Positions 27,985 through 38,045 of a DNA stretch of 64,000 nucleotides are shown here, piece after piece. The notes under the pieces were generated by a model. It did no database searches, had not been told where the DNA came from, and saw nothing but the letters and a program-made list of their open reading frames with translations. Each line of letters begins with the position of its first letter. Position 1 is the stretch's first letter. A program made the position numbers and the translations under genes. The stretch comes from Dyadobacter sp. 676 (GTDB lineage: Bacteria > Bacteroidota > Bacteroidia > Cytophagales > Spirosomataceae), in the NCBI RefSeq assembly GCF_040448675.1, contig NZ_CP159289.1:5067001-5131000 (forward strand). Direction: 5' to 3'.

Positions 27985-30900
27985 ATGAGAAAACCACTTC
28001 TACTCATCCTCACGCTGCTGCTCGCGGTTTCGGCCGCGCAGGCGCAGAACCGCGTACTGAAAGGTATTGTGATCGATGGCGTCTCGAAGGAGCCGATGCC
28101 GGGGGTTTCGATCCTCCTTTCGGGTACTACTTCCGGAACAGCCACCGACGCGGAAGGTAAATTTGCGTTGAATGTGCCCGAAAATGGCGGCACCGTGATC
28201 ATCAGCTACGTCGGGTTCGTGAAACAGACGGTCGACATCGCCAATCGCGGTTCGCTTACGGTGGTTCTCGAGCCCGATGTGAAAGCGCTGGAAGATGTGG
28301 TAGTGGTCGGGTATGGCGAACAGAAGCGTTCGCACCTGACCGGCGCCGTGGCGACGGTCAAAATGAAGGACATCGATGAACTGCCGGTCGGCGATATTTC
28401 CTCGGCGCTGGTCGGAAAACTGCCGGGAGTGAACGTCAGCGGTGGCATGGCACGGCCGGGTGCGCCTGCGTCTATCGTGATCCGTAACCCTACGAAGGCG
28501 TCCAAAGACGGCGGCAGCAATTCGCCCCTGTATATCATCGACGATGTAATACGTTCGGAATCCGATTTTCAGCTGCTGGATGCATCGGAAATCGAAAACC
28601 TGTCGGTCCTCAAAGACGGTGCTGCGGCTGTTTACGGCGCGCGGGCGGCATTGGGTGTTGTGGTGGTCCGTACCAAACGGGGAAAGGCGGGTAAGCCTAC
28701 GGTGAATTACACCACCACGGTGGGGGTATCGGACGCCGTTTACAAGTCCAAAATGATGAACGGTGTCCAACTGGCGACGTACCTGAACGATTTCAACCGC
28801 AGCCGCGGCCTGGCGCCGACCGATCCCGAATATTACTCGCCGGACGAGCTGGAATATTTCAGGAATAACAATTACAATTGGTTCGACATGGCCTGGAAGC
28901 CCTCGCTCAACACCCGGCATGCGGTGAATATCAGCGGCGGCAACGAGCGCGCGACATTCTTCGCGGGGGCCGCCTATTTTTATCAGAACGGAAATGTCGA
29001 CAACATCAGCTATAAAAAATGGAACTTCCGCGCCAGTACGGACGTGAACGTGACCCGGCACATCAGGGTCGGACTGGGCGTGAGCGGTAACCTGTCCGAT
29101 AACAAGCTGTTCTACCTCAAACAGGGCGGCGAAAACGCGGAAAAGGATGTGACCAACCTGCTTAACACACCCCAGTTCATACCGCCTTACGTCGACGGCC
29201 TGCCCGTATTGCTGCCGGGCGGTTCGGGGACGACCGGTTTCCATTTCTTCGAAGCGCAAAAGCTCGACAATTACACCCGCTCGCGCAATGTAGTGCTGAA
29301 TGTGAATGCCTATCTGGAATACAATGTGCCTTTTCTACCCGGCCTGAAAATCAGGACGGTTTACAACAAAAACCTCGGCAACGACTGGGGCAAGCAGTTT
29401 GGTACCTATTATAAAGCGTATGGTTTCTCGATGCTGGGCGATAACAAGCATATTTACGGCGGCACGCCCAATGCGCCCACGCGCCTTAACAACGGCGACC
29501 GCCTGCGTTTCAATCCCGGCTATTCCGACGGCTACCAGCTGAACTTCAACCTGAGCTATGCCCGCGATTTCGGAAGGCATTCCGTGAGTGCGCTGGCCCT
29601 GGTGGAGCAGTCGGAAATTTACACCGAAAGCATTGCCACGATGAAAGAGGGCATTTTTGAAGGAGGTAACGACTACCTGATGTCGGCTTTCGGTGCCAAA
29701 GACATCGGCCCCAATGCGGCGAACGAAAGCGGTATCCTTTCGTATGTGGGGCGTCTGAATTACAGTTTTGCCGATCGTTATCTCTTCGAGTTTTCGTTCC
29801 GCCGGGATGCTTCCACCAAGTTTGCGCCCGAATACCGCTGGGGAACATTCCCGCAGCTTTCAGCGGGCTGGGTGATGTCCGAAGAGCGCTTTTTCCGGGA
29901 AAAATTATCCTTCATCAATAATCTGAAACTACGGGCGTCGATCGGTTTCCTCGGAGGAGACCGGACGGCTGCCTGGCAATGGCTGCAACGGTACACGCCG
30001 CAGGCCTCGAATGGGGCGGTGTTCGGAGGGAACAGCGACCGAACGGTCGGTATCAAGCTCGAAAAGCTGCCGAATTACTATGGCCGCTGGGACGATGTGA
30101 CCAAGAAGAATGTGGGTATCGATGCATCGTTCCTGAACAACCGCTTGTCGACGACCATCGACGCGTACCACGATCATGGTTATAATTTGCTTACCACATT
30201 ATCGTCGTCCGTGCCATTAACGATCGGTTCGGTCATGCCGGCCGAGAACTACGAGACCGTGAACTCCTTCGGTTTCGAATTCGCAACCGGTTGGAGCGAC
30301 CGGATCGGCAAGAACATCGACTACAACATCGGCGCATTCCTGGCGTGGAGCGATAACAAGAATATCTTCGTGGACGTGGCCGCTACCAACCGGGGCACCT
30401 GGCTCGACCCGACGGGGCGATCGAGCGACCGCGGATTGCAGGGCTACCGCTACCTGGGCATGTTCCGTTCGCAGGAAGAGGTGGACCGTTTCCTTGAAAA
30501 GAACCCGGATTACACCATTATGGGCTATGCACCCAAACCGGGCATGCTCTATTATCAGGATATCCGCGGCCCGCGCCAGACCGACGGCAGTTATGCCGCG
30601 CCGGACGGCAAGATCACAGAGGACGATCAGGAGTACCTCACCAAAAAAGAGAACAACCATTACACCTTCGGGTTGTCGTTTGGGTTCGGGTTTAAAGGGT
30701 TCCGGGTGGATGTCGTGACAGCCGGCTCTTTCGGCGGACAGGGCATTGTGGATGGGGACGCGCGCAAGAAGGCCGCGAAAGACGTTTCCCGCCCGGTTTT
30801 CTGGGCCGACCACTACACACCCGAAAATCCGAATGCGAAATATCCCGATCCTTATTATGAGGAGACATATTCTATGGTTTCGGCTTTCTGGTTTCGCAAT

Positions 30901-31113
30901 GCACTCGCATTCAACATGCGCAGCCTCAACGTGTCATACCAGTTAAGTCAGAATGTGGCTAAAAAATTAGGTATCAGTTCGATGAAAATCATCGGCGTGG
31001 GTATGAACCCGGTCACTTTCGTAAACCCATATGACTACAAGGCCGCCACGGGGGCTTATAATGTGTACCCGCAAATGCGGACCTGGTCGTTGGGTTTAAA
31101 CCTTTCACTCTAA
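27985..31113 (+). CDS. SusC/RagA-family TonB-dependent transporter 1
   Basis: A 1042-aa outer-membrane transporter. Signal peptide 1-21 ends AQAQ. A carboxypeptidase-like (CNA-B type) domain at about 24-105 is typical of SusC. The plug starts near VVVVGYGEQKRSHLTGAVATV with the YIIDDVI and DGAAAVYGARAALGVVVV motifs, followed by the 22-strand barrel. It takes up oligosaccharides with the SusD lid encoded 14 nt downstream. The downstream PL1 lyase and glycosidases point to a pectin-derived substrate. There is no N-terminal extension for an anti-sigma partner, and no sigma/anti-sigma pair is in view. Confidence 0.95.
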   Translation: MRKPLLLILTLLLAVSAAQAQNRVLKGIVIDGVSKEPMPGVSILLSGTTSGTATDAEGKFALNVPENGGTVIISYVGFVKQTVDIANRGSLTVVLEPDVKALEDVVVVGYGEQKRSHLTGAVATVKMKDIDELPVGDISSALVGKLPGVNVSGGMARPGAPASIVIRNPTKASKDGGSNSPLYIIDDVIRSESDFQLLDASEIENLSVLKDGAAAVYGARAALGVVVVRTKRGKAGKPTVNYTTTVGVSDAVYKSKMMNGVQLATYLNDFNRSRGLAPTDPEYYSPDELEYFRNNNYNWFDMAWKPSLNTRHAVNISGGNERATFFAGAAYFYQNGNVDNISYKKWNFRASTDVNVTRHIRVGLGVSGNLSDNKLFYLKQGGENAEKDVTNLLNTPQFIPPYVDGLPVLLPGGSGTTGFHFFEAQKLDNYTRSRNVVLNVNAYLEYNVPFLPGLKIRTVYNKNLGNDWGKQFGTYYKAYGFSMLGDNKHIYGGTPNAPTRLNNGDRLRFNPGYSDGYQLNFNLSYARDFGRHSVSALALVEQSEIYTESIATMKEGIFEGGNDYLMSAFGAKDIGPNAANESGILSYVGRLNYSFADRYLFEFSFRRDASTKFAPEYRWGTFPQLSAGWVMSEERFFREKLSFINNLKLRASIGFLGGDRTAAWQWLQRYTPQASNGAVFGGNSDRTVGIKLEKLPNYYGRWDDVTKKNVGIDASFLNNRLSTTIDAYHDHGYNLLTTLSSSVPLTIGSVMPAENYETVNSFGFEFATGWSDRIGKNIDYNIGAFLAWSDNKNIFVDVAATNRGTWLDPTGRSSDRGLQGYRYLGMFRSQEEVDRFLEKNPDYTIMGYAPKPGMLYYQDIRGPRQTDGSYAAPDGKITEDDQEYLTKKENNHYTFGLSFGFGFKGFRVDVVTAGSFGGQGIVDGDARKKAAKDVSRPVFWADHYTPENPNAKYPDPYYEETYSMVSAFWFRNALAFNMRSLNVSYQLSQNVAKKLGISSMKIIGVGMNPVTFVNPYDYKAATGAYNVYPQMRTWSLGLNLSL

Positions 31114-31127
31114 AAATCGGCATAGCG

Positions 31128-32883
31128 ATGAAAAAGCATTGGATACTGGCAGCATTGTTCGGTTTTGGATTGACAAGCTGTGAAAATATACTCGACAAGA
31201 CAGACCTTTCCGCATTCAATGAGGAGCAGGTTTTTAACGATACCCTGCTGGCGAAAGGCTATGTGGATTATGTTTATGATCAAAATCTGCCCACGTGGCC
31301 CAGCGGTGACTTCCTGAAATGTACCGACGAGATCGGCGGGGAGTCGCGGTTTTTTGAAGGCACGGTGCAGGTGAATACGGTGCAGGATTTCGGCATCGGT
31401 GTGAACGCAACCAATAATTATGGTAAAATCCGCTCCATTAACCAGTTTCTGGCCAAGCTGCCGGACGGCGGTTTGAGCGAGGATGTTAAAAAACGCCTGA
31501 TGGGCCAGGTTATCTTCTTCCGCGCGTTTCGCTACTGGGATTTGGTGCAACTCTACGGGGGCGTTCCGATGGTGCTCGAACCGCTCGAAGGTGTGGGTGA
31601 GGAAGCGAAAGAGGAGGCGGCCATTCCCCGCAGCAGCACTTCCGAAAGCATCGCGATGATCGTGAAAGACCTCGATTACAGTATCGCCAGCCTGCCGGGG
31701 CGCTGGAACAATACCAACGACTGGGGCCGTATTACCAGCGGTGCCGCTGCGGGTTTCAAAGGGCGTATTCTGCTGCATTTCGCGAGCCCGCAATTCAATC
31801 CGAACGACCTGCCCGAACGCTGGCAGGCGGCCTACGATGCCAATAAAAAAGGCGATCGAGCTGCTTTCGGCTAACGGTTTCAAGCTGCACGGCAGTTTCA
31901 GCGATTTGTGGTTTCAGGAGGTGAATAACCCCGAGGCGGTTTGGGTGACCTGCTACAATAATAAAGTAGGTGACCAGATCAACAAAAACATGACCTGGGA
32001 CAATAACACGCGGCCTTCCTATCTCGGAACGGCCGGCGGTTCCAATCAGCCTACCTGGGAAATAGCACAGGCGTTTCCGATGAAAAACGGTAGGAATATC
32101 GACGAAAAGGGCTCCGGCTACGACCCGCAGCTTTTCTATAAAAACCGCGACCCACGCTTCAACCAGACCATCGCATTCAACGGCGCTACGTGGGCGATCA
32201 ACGGGAATACCAATTATCGGCTATGGACCTATTTTGTAAATAACAAGACCGTAGAGCAAAAGGCGACCAACACAGGCTTCTATTGCCGCAAGGCGATCGA
32301 CCCGAACCTTGCACCCGGAGCGGTGGCCAACGCCGGCACCGACTGGATCGAAATGCGCTATGCCGAGGTAATGCTCAACTTCGCCGAAGCCGCCTGCGGT
32401 GTGAACAAACTGGACGAGGCCTATGCCCAATTGACGGCACTCCGCAAACGGGCGGGTATCGAGCCGGGCGCCGACGGCTATTACGGTTTGAACCCGAACA
32501 TGACCCGCACCCAGATGTTCGAGGCGATCTTGCACGAAAGACAGGTAGAGCTGGCATTCGAAGGAAAGCGTTTTTATGACCTGCGCCGCTGGAAAAAATT
32601 TGAAACGGTTTTGAACGGCAAAAGCCGCAACGGAGTGACCATCAACCTGAAAACGACGGGTATTACCCCCGAAGATTTCGCCGCACGCCGCGACGGTATG
32701 AACCTGGATTCGGTGTATAAAAATTATTTCGAAATCGTGCCTAAGAAGCTGGATACCAAATATCTGGTGAACTGGAAGCCGGAATATTACTTTTTTGCGA
32801 TCCCGCAGCAGGCATTGACCAACAACCCGCGGCTCGAACAGAACATAGGCTGGCCATCCGGCACATTTGACCCGTTGAAATGA
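31128..32883 (+). CDS. SusD/RagB-family glycan-binding lipoprotein 1 (frameshifted)
   Basis: A surface lipoprotein that captures glycan for the SusC partner, about 584 aa after removal of one A from a run of six (31845-31850). The lipobox is GLTSC with Cys at about 19. TPR-like helices and the SusD C-terminal motifs RYAEVMLNFAEAACG and LHERQVELAFEGKRFYDLRRWKK are seen in the second frame. At the break the correct reading is DANKKAIELLSANGF. The position right after SusC is the standard arrangement. The break is more likely a sequencing error than gene loss, because both halves keep family motifs. Confidence 0.9.
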
Positions 32884-32911
32884 TTAACGATGCTAATCTG
32901 ACGGCGAACTG

Positions 32912-33100
32912 TTACGGTGCTCTGCGCCCACAAATATTGCGGTGCTCTGCACCTACAAATGTTACGGTGCTCTGCACCTGCAAATGTTACGGTGCTCTGC
33001 ACCTGCAATCGTTGCGGTACCGCTCCTCATCGTTGATTGACGATTCTCCTGCATTATTGCGGCGCTCTGCGCCTTCGCCGTAAGGTGCAGAGCACCGTAA
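32912..33100. repeat. 25-bp tandem palindromic repeats with an inverted copy
   Basis: Four 25-bp units start at 32912, 32937, 32962 and 32987, with a partial fifth at 33012. Each holds a mini-palindrome GGTGC-TCT-GCACC (or the GCGCC variant). A related unit follows at 33057-33073, and an inverted copy at 33081-33100 (TAAGGTGCAGAGCACCGTAA) can pair with the fourth unit. It lies between susD and the pectate lyase gene, where a hairpin array could attenuate or stabilise the operon mRNA. I cannot name the repeat family. Confidence 0.85.
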
Positions 33101-33188
33101 TAAAACTTTAATGACGCCTGCGTTTACGGGCGATATATTATATGATAATCAATTTTTTATAGGTGCGAATATCAACATAGCAATAAAT

Positions 33189-34886
33189 ATGACATCCATT
33201 CCTAAACACTCACTCCAACTAGCATTAGCCGGCCTGCTTTTAGCGCACGGTACTTTCGCTCAATATCCCAAAATCCCCGCCGCGGCCAAGAAAACGAGCG
33301 ATTCGCTGCTGGCGGAAGCCGAGCGCAAATCGGAAATCGCGTGGCAGAAGGCTTTGCCGATCATCGAGGCGGAGGCTAAAAAGGGCAAGCCCTACATTCC
33401 CTGGGCGGCGCGCCCGGTGGATTTGCCGCAATCCGATATCCCCGCGTTTCCCGGTGCGGAGGGTGGCGGGGCATTCAGTTTTGGCGGCCGCGGAGGTAAG
33501 GTGTATGTGGTGAAAAGCCTCGCGGATAGCGGTCCCGGAACGCTTCGTGAAGCCTGCGAGCAGGGCGGGGCCCGCATTATCGTATTCAATGTGGCAGGGA
33601 TTATCCGTTTGAAAACACCCCTCATTATCCGTGCACCTTACATTACGATTGCTGGCCAGACGGCCCCGGGCGACGGTGTTTGCGTGGCAGGCGAGAGCGT
33701 GTGGATCAACACGCACGATGTGGTGATCCGGCACATGCGTTTCCGCCGGGGCGAAACGTTCGTAGGCCGCCGCGACGATTCCATAGGCGGTAACCCCATC
33801 GGCAACATTATGATCGACCACGTTTCGGCCAGTTGGGGATTGGATGAAAACATGTCGATGTACCGGCATATGTACAACGACAGCACCGGCGCGCAGGAAC
33901 AAAAACTCCCGACGGTTAATATCACGATCCAGAACTCGATATTCTCCGAAACGCTGGATACCTGGAACCATGCATTCGGCAGTACATTGGGTGGCGAGAA
34001 TTGTACGTTCATGCGCAATCTCTGGGCCAACAATGCGGGCCGTAACCCGTCCATCGGCTGGTACGGGATATTCAATTTCGTCAACAATGTCGTGTTCAAC
34101 TGGGTGCACCGTTCTATCGACGGCGGCGATTACCGGGCAATGTACAATATCATTAACAACTATTTCAAACCGGGGCCGCAGACTCCGAAAGATTCGCCTA
34201 TCGGTTACCGCATCCTTAAACCGGAAGCGGGCCGCAGCAAGCTGAAATACCTCGTTTTCGGCCGCGCTTACGTGAACGGAAATATCGTGGAAGGCAACGA
34301 AAAAGTTACCAAAGACAACTGGGACGGCGGCGTGCAGGTGGAAGACCTGCCGAATGCCGGCAAGTACCGCGACCATATCAAATGGGACCGGCCGCTTCCG
34401 ATGCCGCAGTTTCCGGTCATGAGCGCAAAGGAATCATTCGAGTACGTGCTCGCGAATGCCGGGGCCACGCTTCCGCGCCGCGATCCCGTGGATGCCCGCG
34501 TAACCACGCAGGTACGTACAGGAAAGATCAATCCGCTGGATAATGTAAAATTGCCCGAGAAGCAGTTCGAGCATCGCCGCCTGCCGATCGATTCGTACAA
34601 AAACGGCATTATCACCGACATTTCGCAGGTAGGAGGCTACCCCGAGTACAAAGGGACCCCGTATCCGGATTCGGACGACGACGGCATGCCGAACGAGTGG
34701 GAAATCAAATACGGTTTGAATCCAAAAGATCCGTCCGATGCGCAGAAAGACATGAGCGGAGACGGTTATTCAAACATAGAGAAGTTCATCAACGGCATCG
34801 ATCCGAAAAAGAAAATGGATTGGAAAAACCCTAAAAATAACCATGATACCCTGGCTTCGCTGAAAGGCGCGCCCGGCCAAAAGTAG
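33189..34886 (+). CDS. Pectate lyase family 1 (PL1) protein
   Basis: A 565-aa secreted enzyme. I chose ATG 33189 (MTSIPKHSLQL) because it gives a clean signal peptide ending FAQ; the upstream in-frame ATG 33111 would bury it. FPGAEGGGAFSFGGRGG is the typical start of Bacteroidota PL1 pectate lyases. The parallel beta-helix follows, with VIRHMRFRRG and IDHVSASWGLDE carrying the catalytic/Ca2+ region. A short Asp-rich Ca2+-binding motif (DSDDDGMPNEWEIKYGLNP) is at the C-terminus. It cleaves polygalacturonate by beta-elimination in this family. Its presence is the main reason for calling region 3 a pectin locus. Confidence 0.92.
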   Translation: MTSIPKHSLQLALAGLLLAHGTFAQYPKIPAAAKKTSDSLLAEAERKSEIAWQKALPIIEAEAKKGKPYIPWAARPVDLPQSDIPAFPGAEGGGAFSFGGRGGKVYVVKSLADSGPGTLREACEQGGARIIVFNVAGIIRLKTPLIIRAPYITIAGQTAPGDGVCVAGESVWINTHDVVIRHMRFRRGETFVGRRDDSIGGNPIGNIMIDHVSASWGLDENMSMYRHMYNDSTGAQEQKLPTVNITIQNSIFSETLDTWNHAFGSTLGGENCTFMRNLWANNAGRNPSIGWYGIFNFVNNVVFNWVHRSIDGGDYRAMYNIINNYFKPGPQTPKDSPIGYRILKPEAGRSKLKYLVFGRAYVNGNIVEGNEKVTKDNWDGGVQVEDLPNAGKYRDHIKWDRPLPMPQFPVMSAKESFEYVLANAGATLPRRDPVDARVTTQVRTGKINPLDNVKLPEKQFEHRRLPIDSYKNGIITDISQVGGYPEYKGTPYPDSDDDGMPNEWEIKYGLNPKDPSDAQKDMSGDGYSNIEKFINGIDPKKKMDWKNPKNNHDTLASLKGAPGQK

Positions 34887-34924
34887 CATTTGACTTGGAA
34901 AAACTGAGATACTTGGTTAAGGTG

Positions 34925-37900
34925 ATGAAATTCGATACGATCCTGTCGCTGACAGGATTGTATTTTCTTTTGGCGCCCATTGCATTCGGCCAGAAGAGAC
35001 CCAAAAAGGCTTCGCCGGTCGCATTGGCTGAGGATGGCCGGCTTGCCTACACGCCCGATTCGCTCGGCAACCGTATTGTCGATTTTTCCTACGCCGGTTA
35101 TATGGCCGGCACGCAGGCGATCCCCGACGTGCCCGTACGCGTAACGGTGCCTGCCCGCGAGGGCGACGCTACGGCGCGTATTCAGGCGGCGGTGGACTAT
35201 GTCGGCAACCTGCCTTTGGATGCGAACGGCCTTCGGGGGGGCGGTGTTGCTTGGTTCCGGCGTGCATCGGGTTTTGGCGGGTATTGTCATGAAGAAGTCA
35301 GGTGTTGTGCTGCGCGGGGCCGGAATGGGCGACGGTGGAACGGTACTGCTGGGTGACGGTCGTACGCGGGAGACGGTAATCCGGGTTTTAGGGGATAATA
35401 ATGCGGTATTAAAACCTGAACTGCGCATTACCGACGCCTATGTGCCGGTCAATGCAATGGGTTTTGAAGTGGAAAATGCAGGCTCACTGAAAGTCGGCGA
35501 CCGCATCCGCATTGTGCGGCCTTCCACGGCCGAGTGGGTTCAAAGCTTGAAAATGGAGGAATTTGGTGGCGAAACCGGCTGGCTGGGCTGGAAACCCGGG
35601 CAGCGCGACGTTACCTGGGACCGGGTCGTTACGGCCATTTGCGGCAACAGGATCACTATCGACGCACCCGTTACAACCGCATTGGACAGTAAGTTTGGCG
35701 GCGGATTTGTGGTTCCTTACCAATGGAATGGCCGCATAGATAACATTGGAATTGAAAGCCTTCGCATTGAATCGACGTTTGACCCAAATAACCCCAAGGA
35801 CGAGAACCATCGCTGGATGGGTATCACGTTTGAAAATACGGAAAACGCCTGGGTGCGGCAGGTTACGTTCCGGCATCTGGCGGGCTCGGCGGTGGCGGTT
35901 TACGAATCGGCAGGGAAGATTACCGTCGAGGATTGCAAGTCGCTGGAACCGGTTTCGGAAATTGCCGGCCAGCGGCGGAATACGTTTTTCACCCAGGGCG
36001 GGCAGGTACTCTTTCTGCGGTGTTATGCCGAATACGGCATCCATGATTTTGCCACCGGTTACTGTGCCCCGGGCCCGAATGCGTTTGTCCAGTGCGAATC
36101 CCGGCTGCCGCACGGATTCAGCGGGACTATCGACAGCTGGGCTTCGGGTGTGTTGTTCGATATCGTGAATGTCGATGGAAACGCGTTGAGCTTTAAAAAC
36201 CGGGGCCAGGACGGGCAAGGAGCGGGGTGGACGGCCGCTCATTCGGTATTCTGGCAATGTTCGGCGTCGCGGATCGAGAATTTCGCGCCGCCGGGGACGC
36301 AGAACTACGCATTCGGCGCCTGGGCGGCTTTTGCCGGGGACGGTTTCTGGGAAAATGTGAACGAGCATATCCAGCCCCGTAGCCTCTACTTCGCGCAACT
36401 TTCCGACCGGCTGGGCAAGCAGGTTTTAGCCCGGTCTTTTCTGATACCCAATGAAACCGAAGCGTCCAGTAGCCCAACCGTCGAACAGGCGGCAGCATTG
36501 GTCGAAAGTTCGCACCGGCCGACGATTTTACTGACCGACTGGATCGATCAGGCCGCGCAGCGCAGCCCGGTTACAGCGGCTGGCGCCATGGTCAGGTCTA
36601 TCGACGAAATCGGGTTTCCCCAACCTGAAAACATTCATGCATTACCTGCATTAACCATCCGTAACGGGCGACTGGTGCGCGGGGAGGAGCTCGTAACAGG
36701 CGCACGCCATGAGGTGCCCTGGTGGCGCGGAAGCATCCGTCCGCACGACGTGGCTGTTGCCAGGCCGCATATTACCCGCTATGTGCCGGGGCGCGTGGGC
36801 AAAGGTTTTACCGACGATTTACAGGAAATGACCGACTCGCTCCGGGGGCAGCATATCGCCGCCGTGGACCATAACTATGGCCTCTGGTACGACCGCCGCC
36901 GCGACGATCACGAGCGCATCCGCCGCATCGATGGCGAAACCTGGCCGCCTTTTTACGAGCAGCCATTCGCAAGAAGCGGAAAAGACGCCGCCTGGGACGA
37001 TCTCAGCAAATACGATTTGCAGCAGTACAACGAATGGTACTGGAACCGCTTGCGCGAGTTTGTAACCCTTGCCGACCAGAAGGGCCTCTTGCTGTATCAT
37101 CAAAATTATTTCCAGCACAATATCCTGGAAGCCGGTGCGCATTACGCCGATTTCCCGTGGCGGACTGCGAACAATATCAATCAGGCGGGCTTCCCGGAGC
37201 CGCCGCCTTACGCGGGCGACAAGCGTATTTTCATTGCCGACCAGTTTTACGACATCGCCAACCCCGAACGGAAAGCATTGCACCGGGCCTATATCCGGCA
37301 ATGTCTGGATAATTTTTCGGGTCAAAGCGGTGTGATTCAATTCATTAGTGCGGAATATACCGGGCCGTTGCATTTCGTACAGTTCTGGCTGGACGTGATC
37401 GGCGAGTGGGAGCGGGAGAAGGGCAAAAACGCATGGGTGGCATTGAGTACCACCAAAGACGTGCAGGACGCTATCCTGGCCGATCCGAAATATGCCGCGC
37501 TGATCGATATCATCGATATCCGCTACTGGCACCGCCGCGAAAACGGTACCGATTACGCGCCGAAGGGCGGTAAAAACCTCGCGCCACGCCAGCACGCACG
37601 CATTCAGAAAACGGGTAAGGTGTCGTTCGCCTCGGTATACAGCGCGGTTTTGGAGTACAAAAAGAAATATCCCGGGAAAGCGGTGCTTTATAATGCCAAT
37701 GGCGCCGAACAGCACGCCTGGGCGGTGTTGCTGGCCGGAGGCTCGGTGAGCGCGGTACCGGCTTTGCCGAAGGCGTTTCTGGCAGCGGTTGCGGCCATGC
37801 AGCCTTCGGAGGCCGCGGGTCAATATATATTGTCCCGAGAAGGTGAAGGATTGGTTATTTACCAGGAAGGTAATGCGGCTTTCGATGTCGATTTGACGCA

Positions 37901-38045
37901 TTTTAATGGCGTTTACAGTCTGCGGCGCCTGAATGCGCGTACGGGTGCCGTTCTCGGTAAAACTGAAAAAATAAAAGGAGGAAAAGTGGTTTCACTGGTT
38001 TTCAAAGAGATAGGACCGGTTATCTATTGGTTTTCGAAAAAGTAA
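34925..38045 (+). CDS. Beta-helix + DUF6298 secreted protein (frameshifted)
   Basis: About 1039 aa after deleting one G from the seven-G run at 35235-35241. Start ATG 34925 gives a signal peptide (LYFLLAPIAFGQ). The N-terminal half to about residue 490 is a right-handed parallel beta-helix (VVLRGAG, LRIESTFDPNNP, NTFFTQGGQVLFLRCYAE), as in polysaccharide lyases. The C-terminal half, from about 510 (RYVPGRVGKGFTDD), I assign to DUF6298. It is rich in Trp and acidic residues (DHNYGLWYDRR, LYHQNYFQHN, FISAEYTGP), like a TIM-barrel glycosidase. The activity is unknown. The gene begins 38 nt after the pectate lyase and ends overlapping the next start (TAATG). Confidence 0.8.

Noticed and set aside
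30217..30813. Long minus-strand open frame inside SusC 1 (also 28000-29259, 51588-52781 and others)
   Set aside because: These are antisense shadows of high-GC coding DNA with Arg/His-rich translations and no family motifs.
32912..33100. CRISPR array
   Set aside because: The units are contiguous 25-bp tandem repeats without unique spacers, and there are no cas genes.
34895..34924. TTG start for the DUF6298 gene
   Set aside because: ATG 34925 gives a clean signal peptide; the extension would place charged residues ahead of it.
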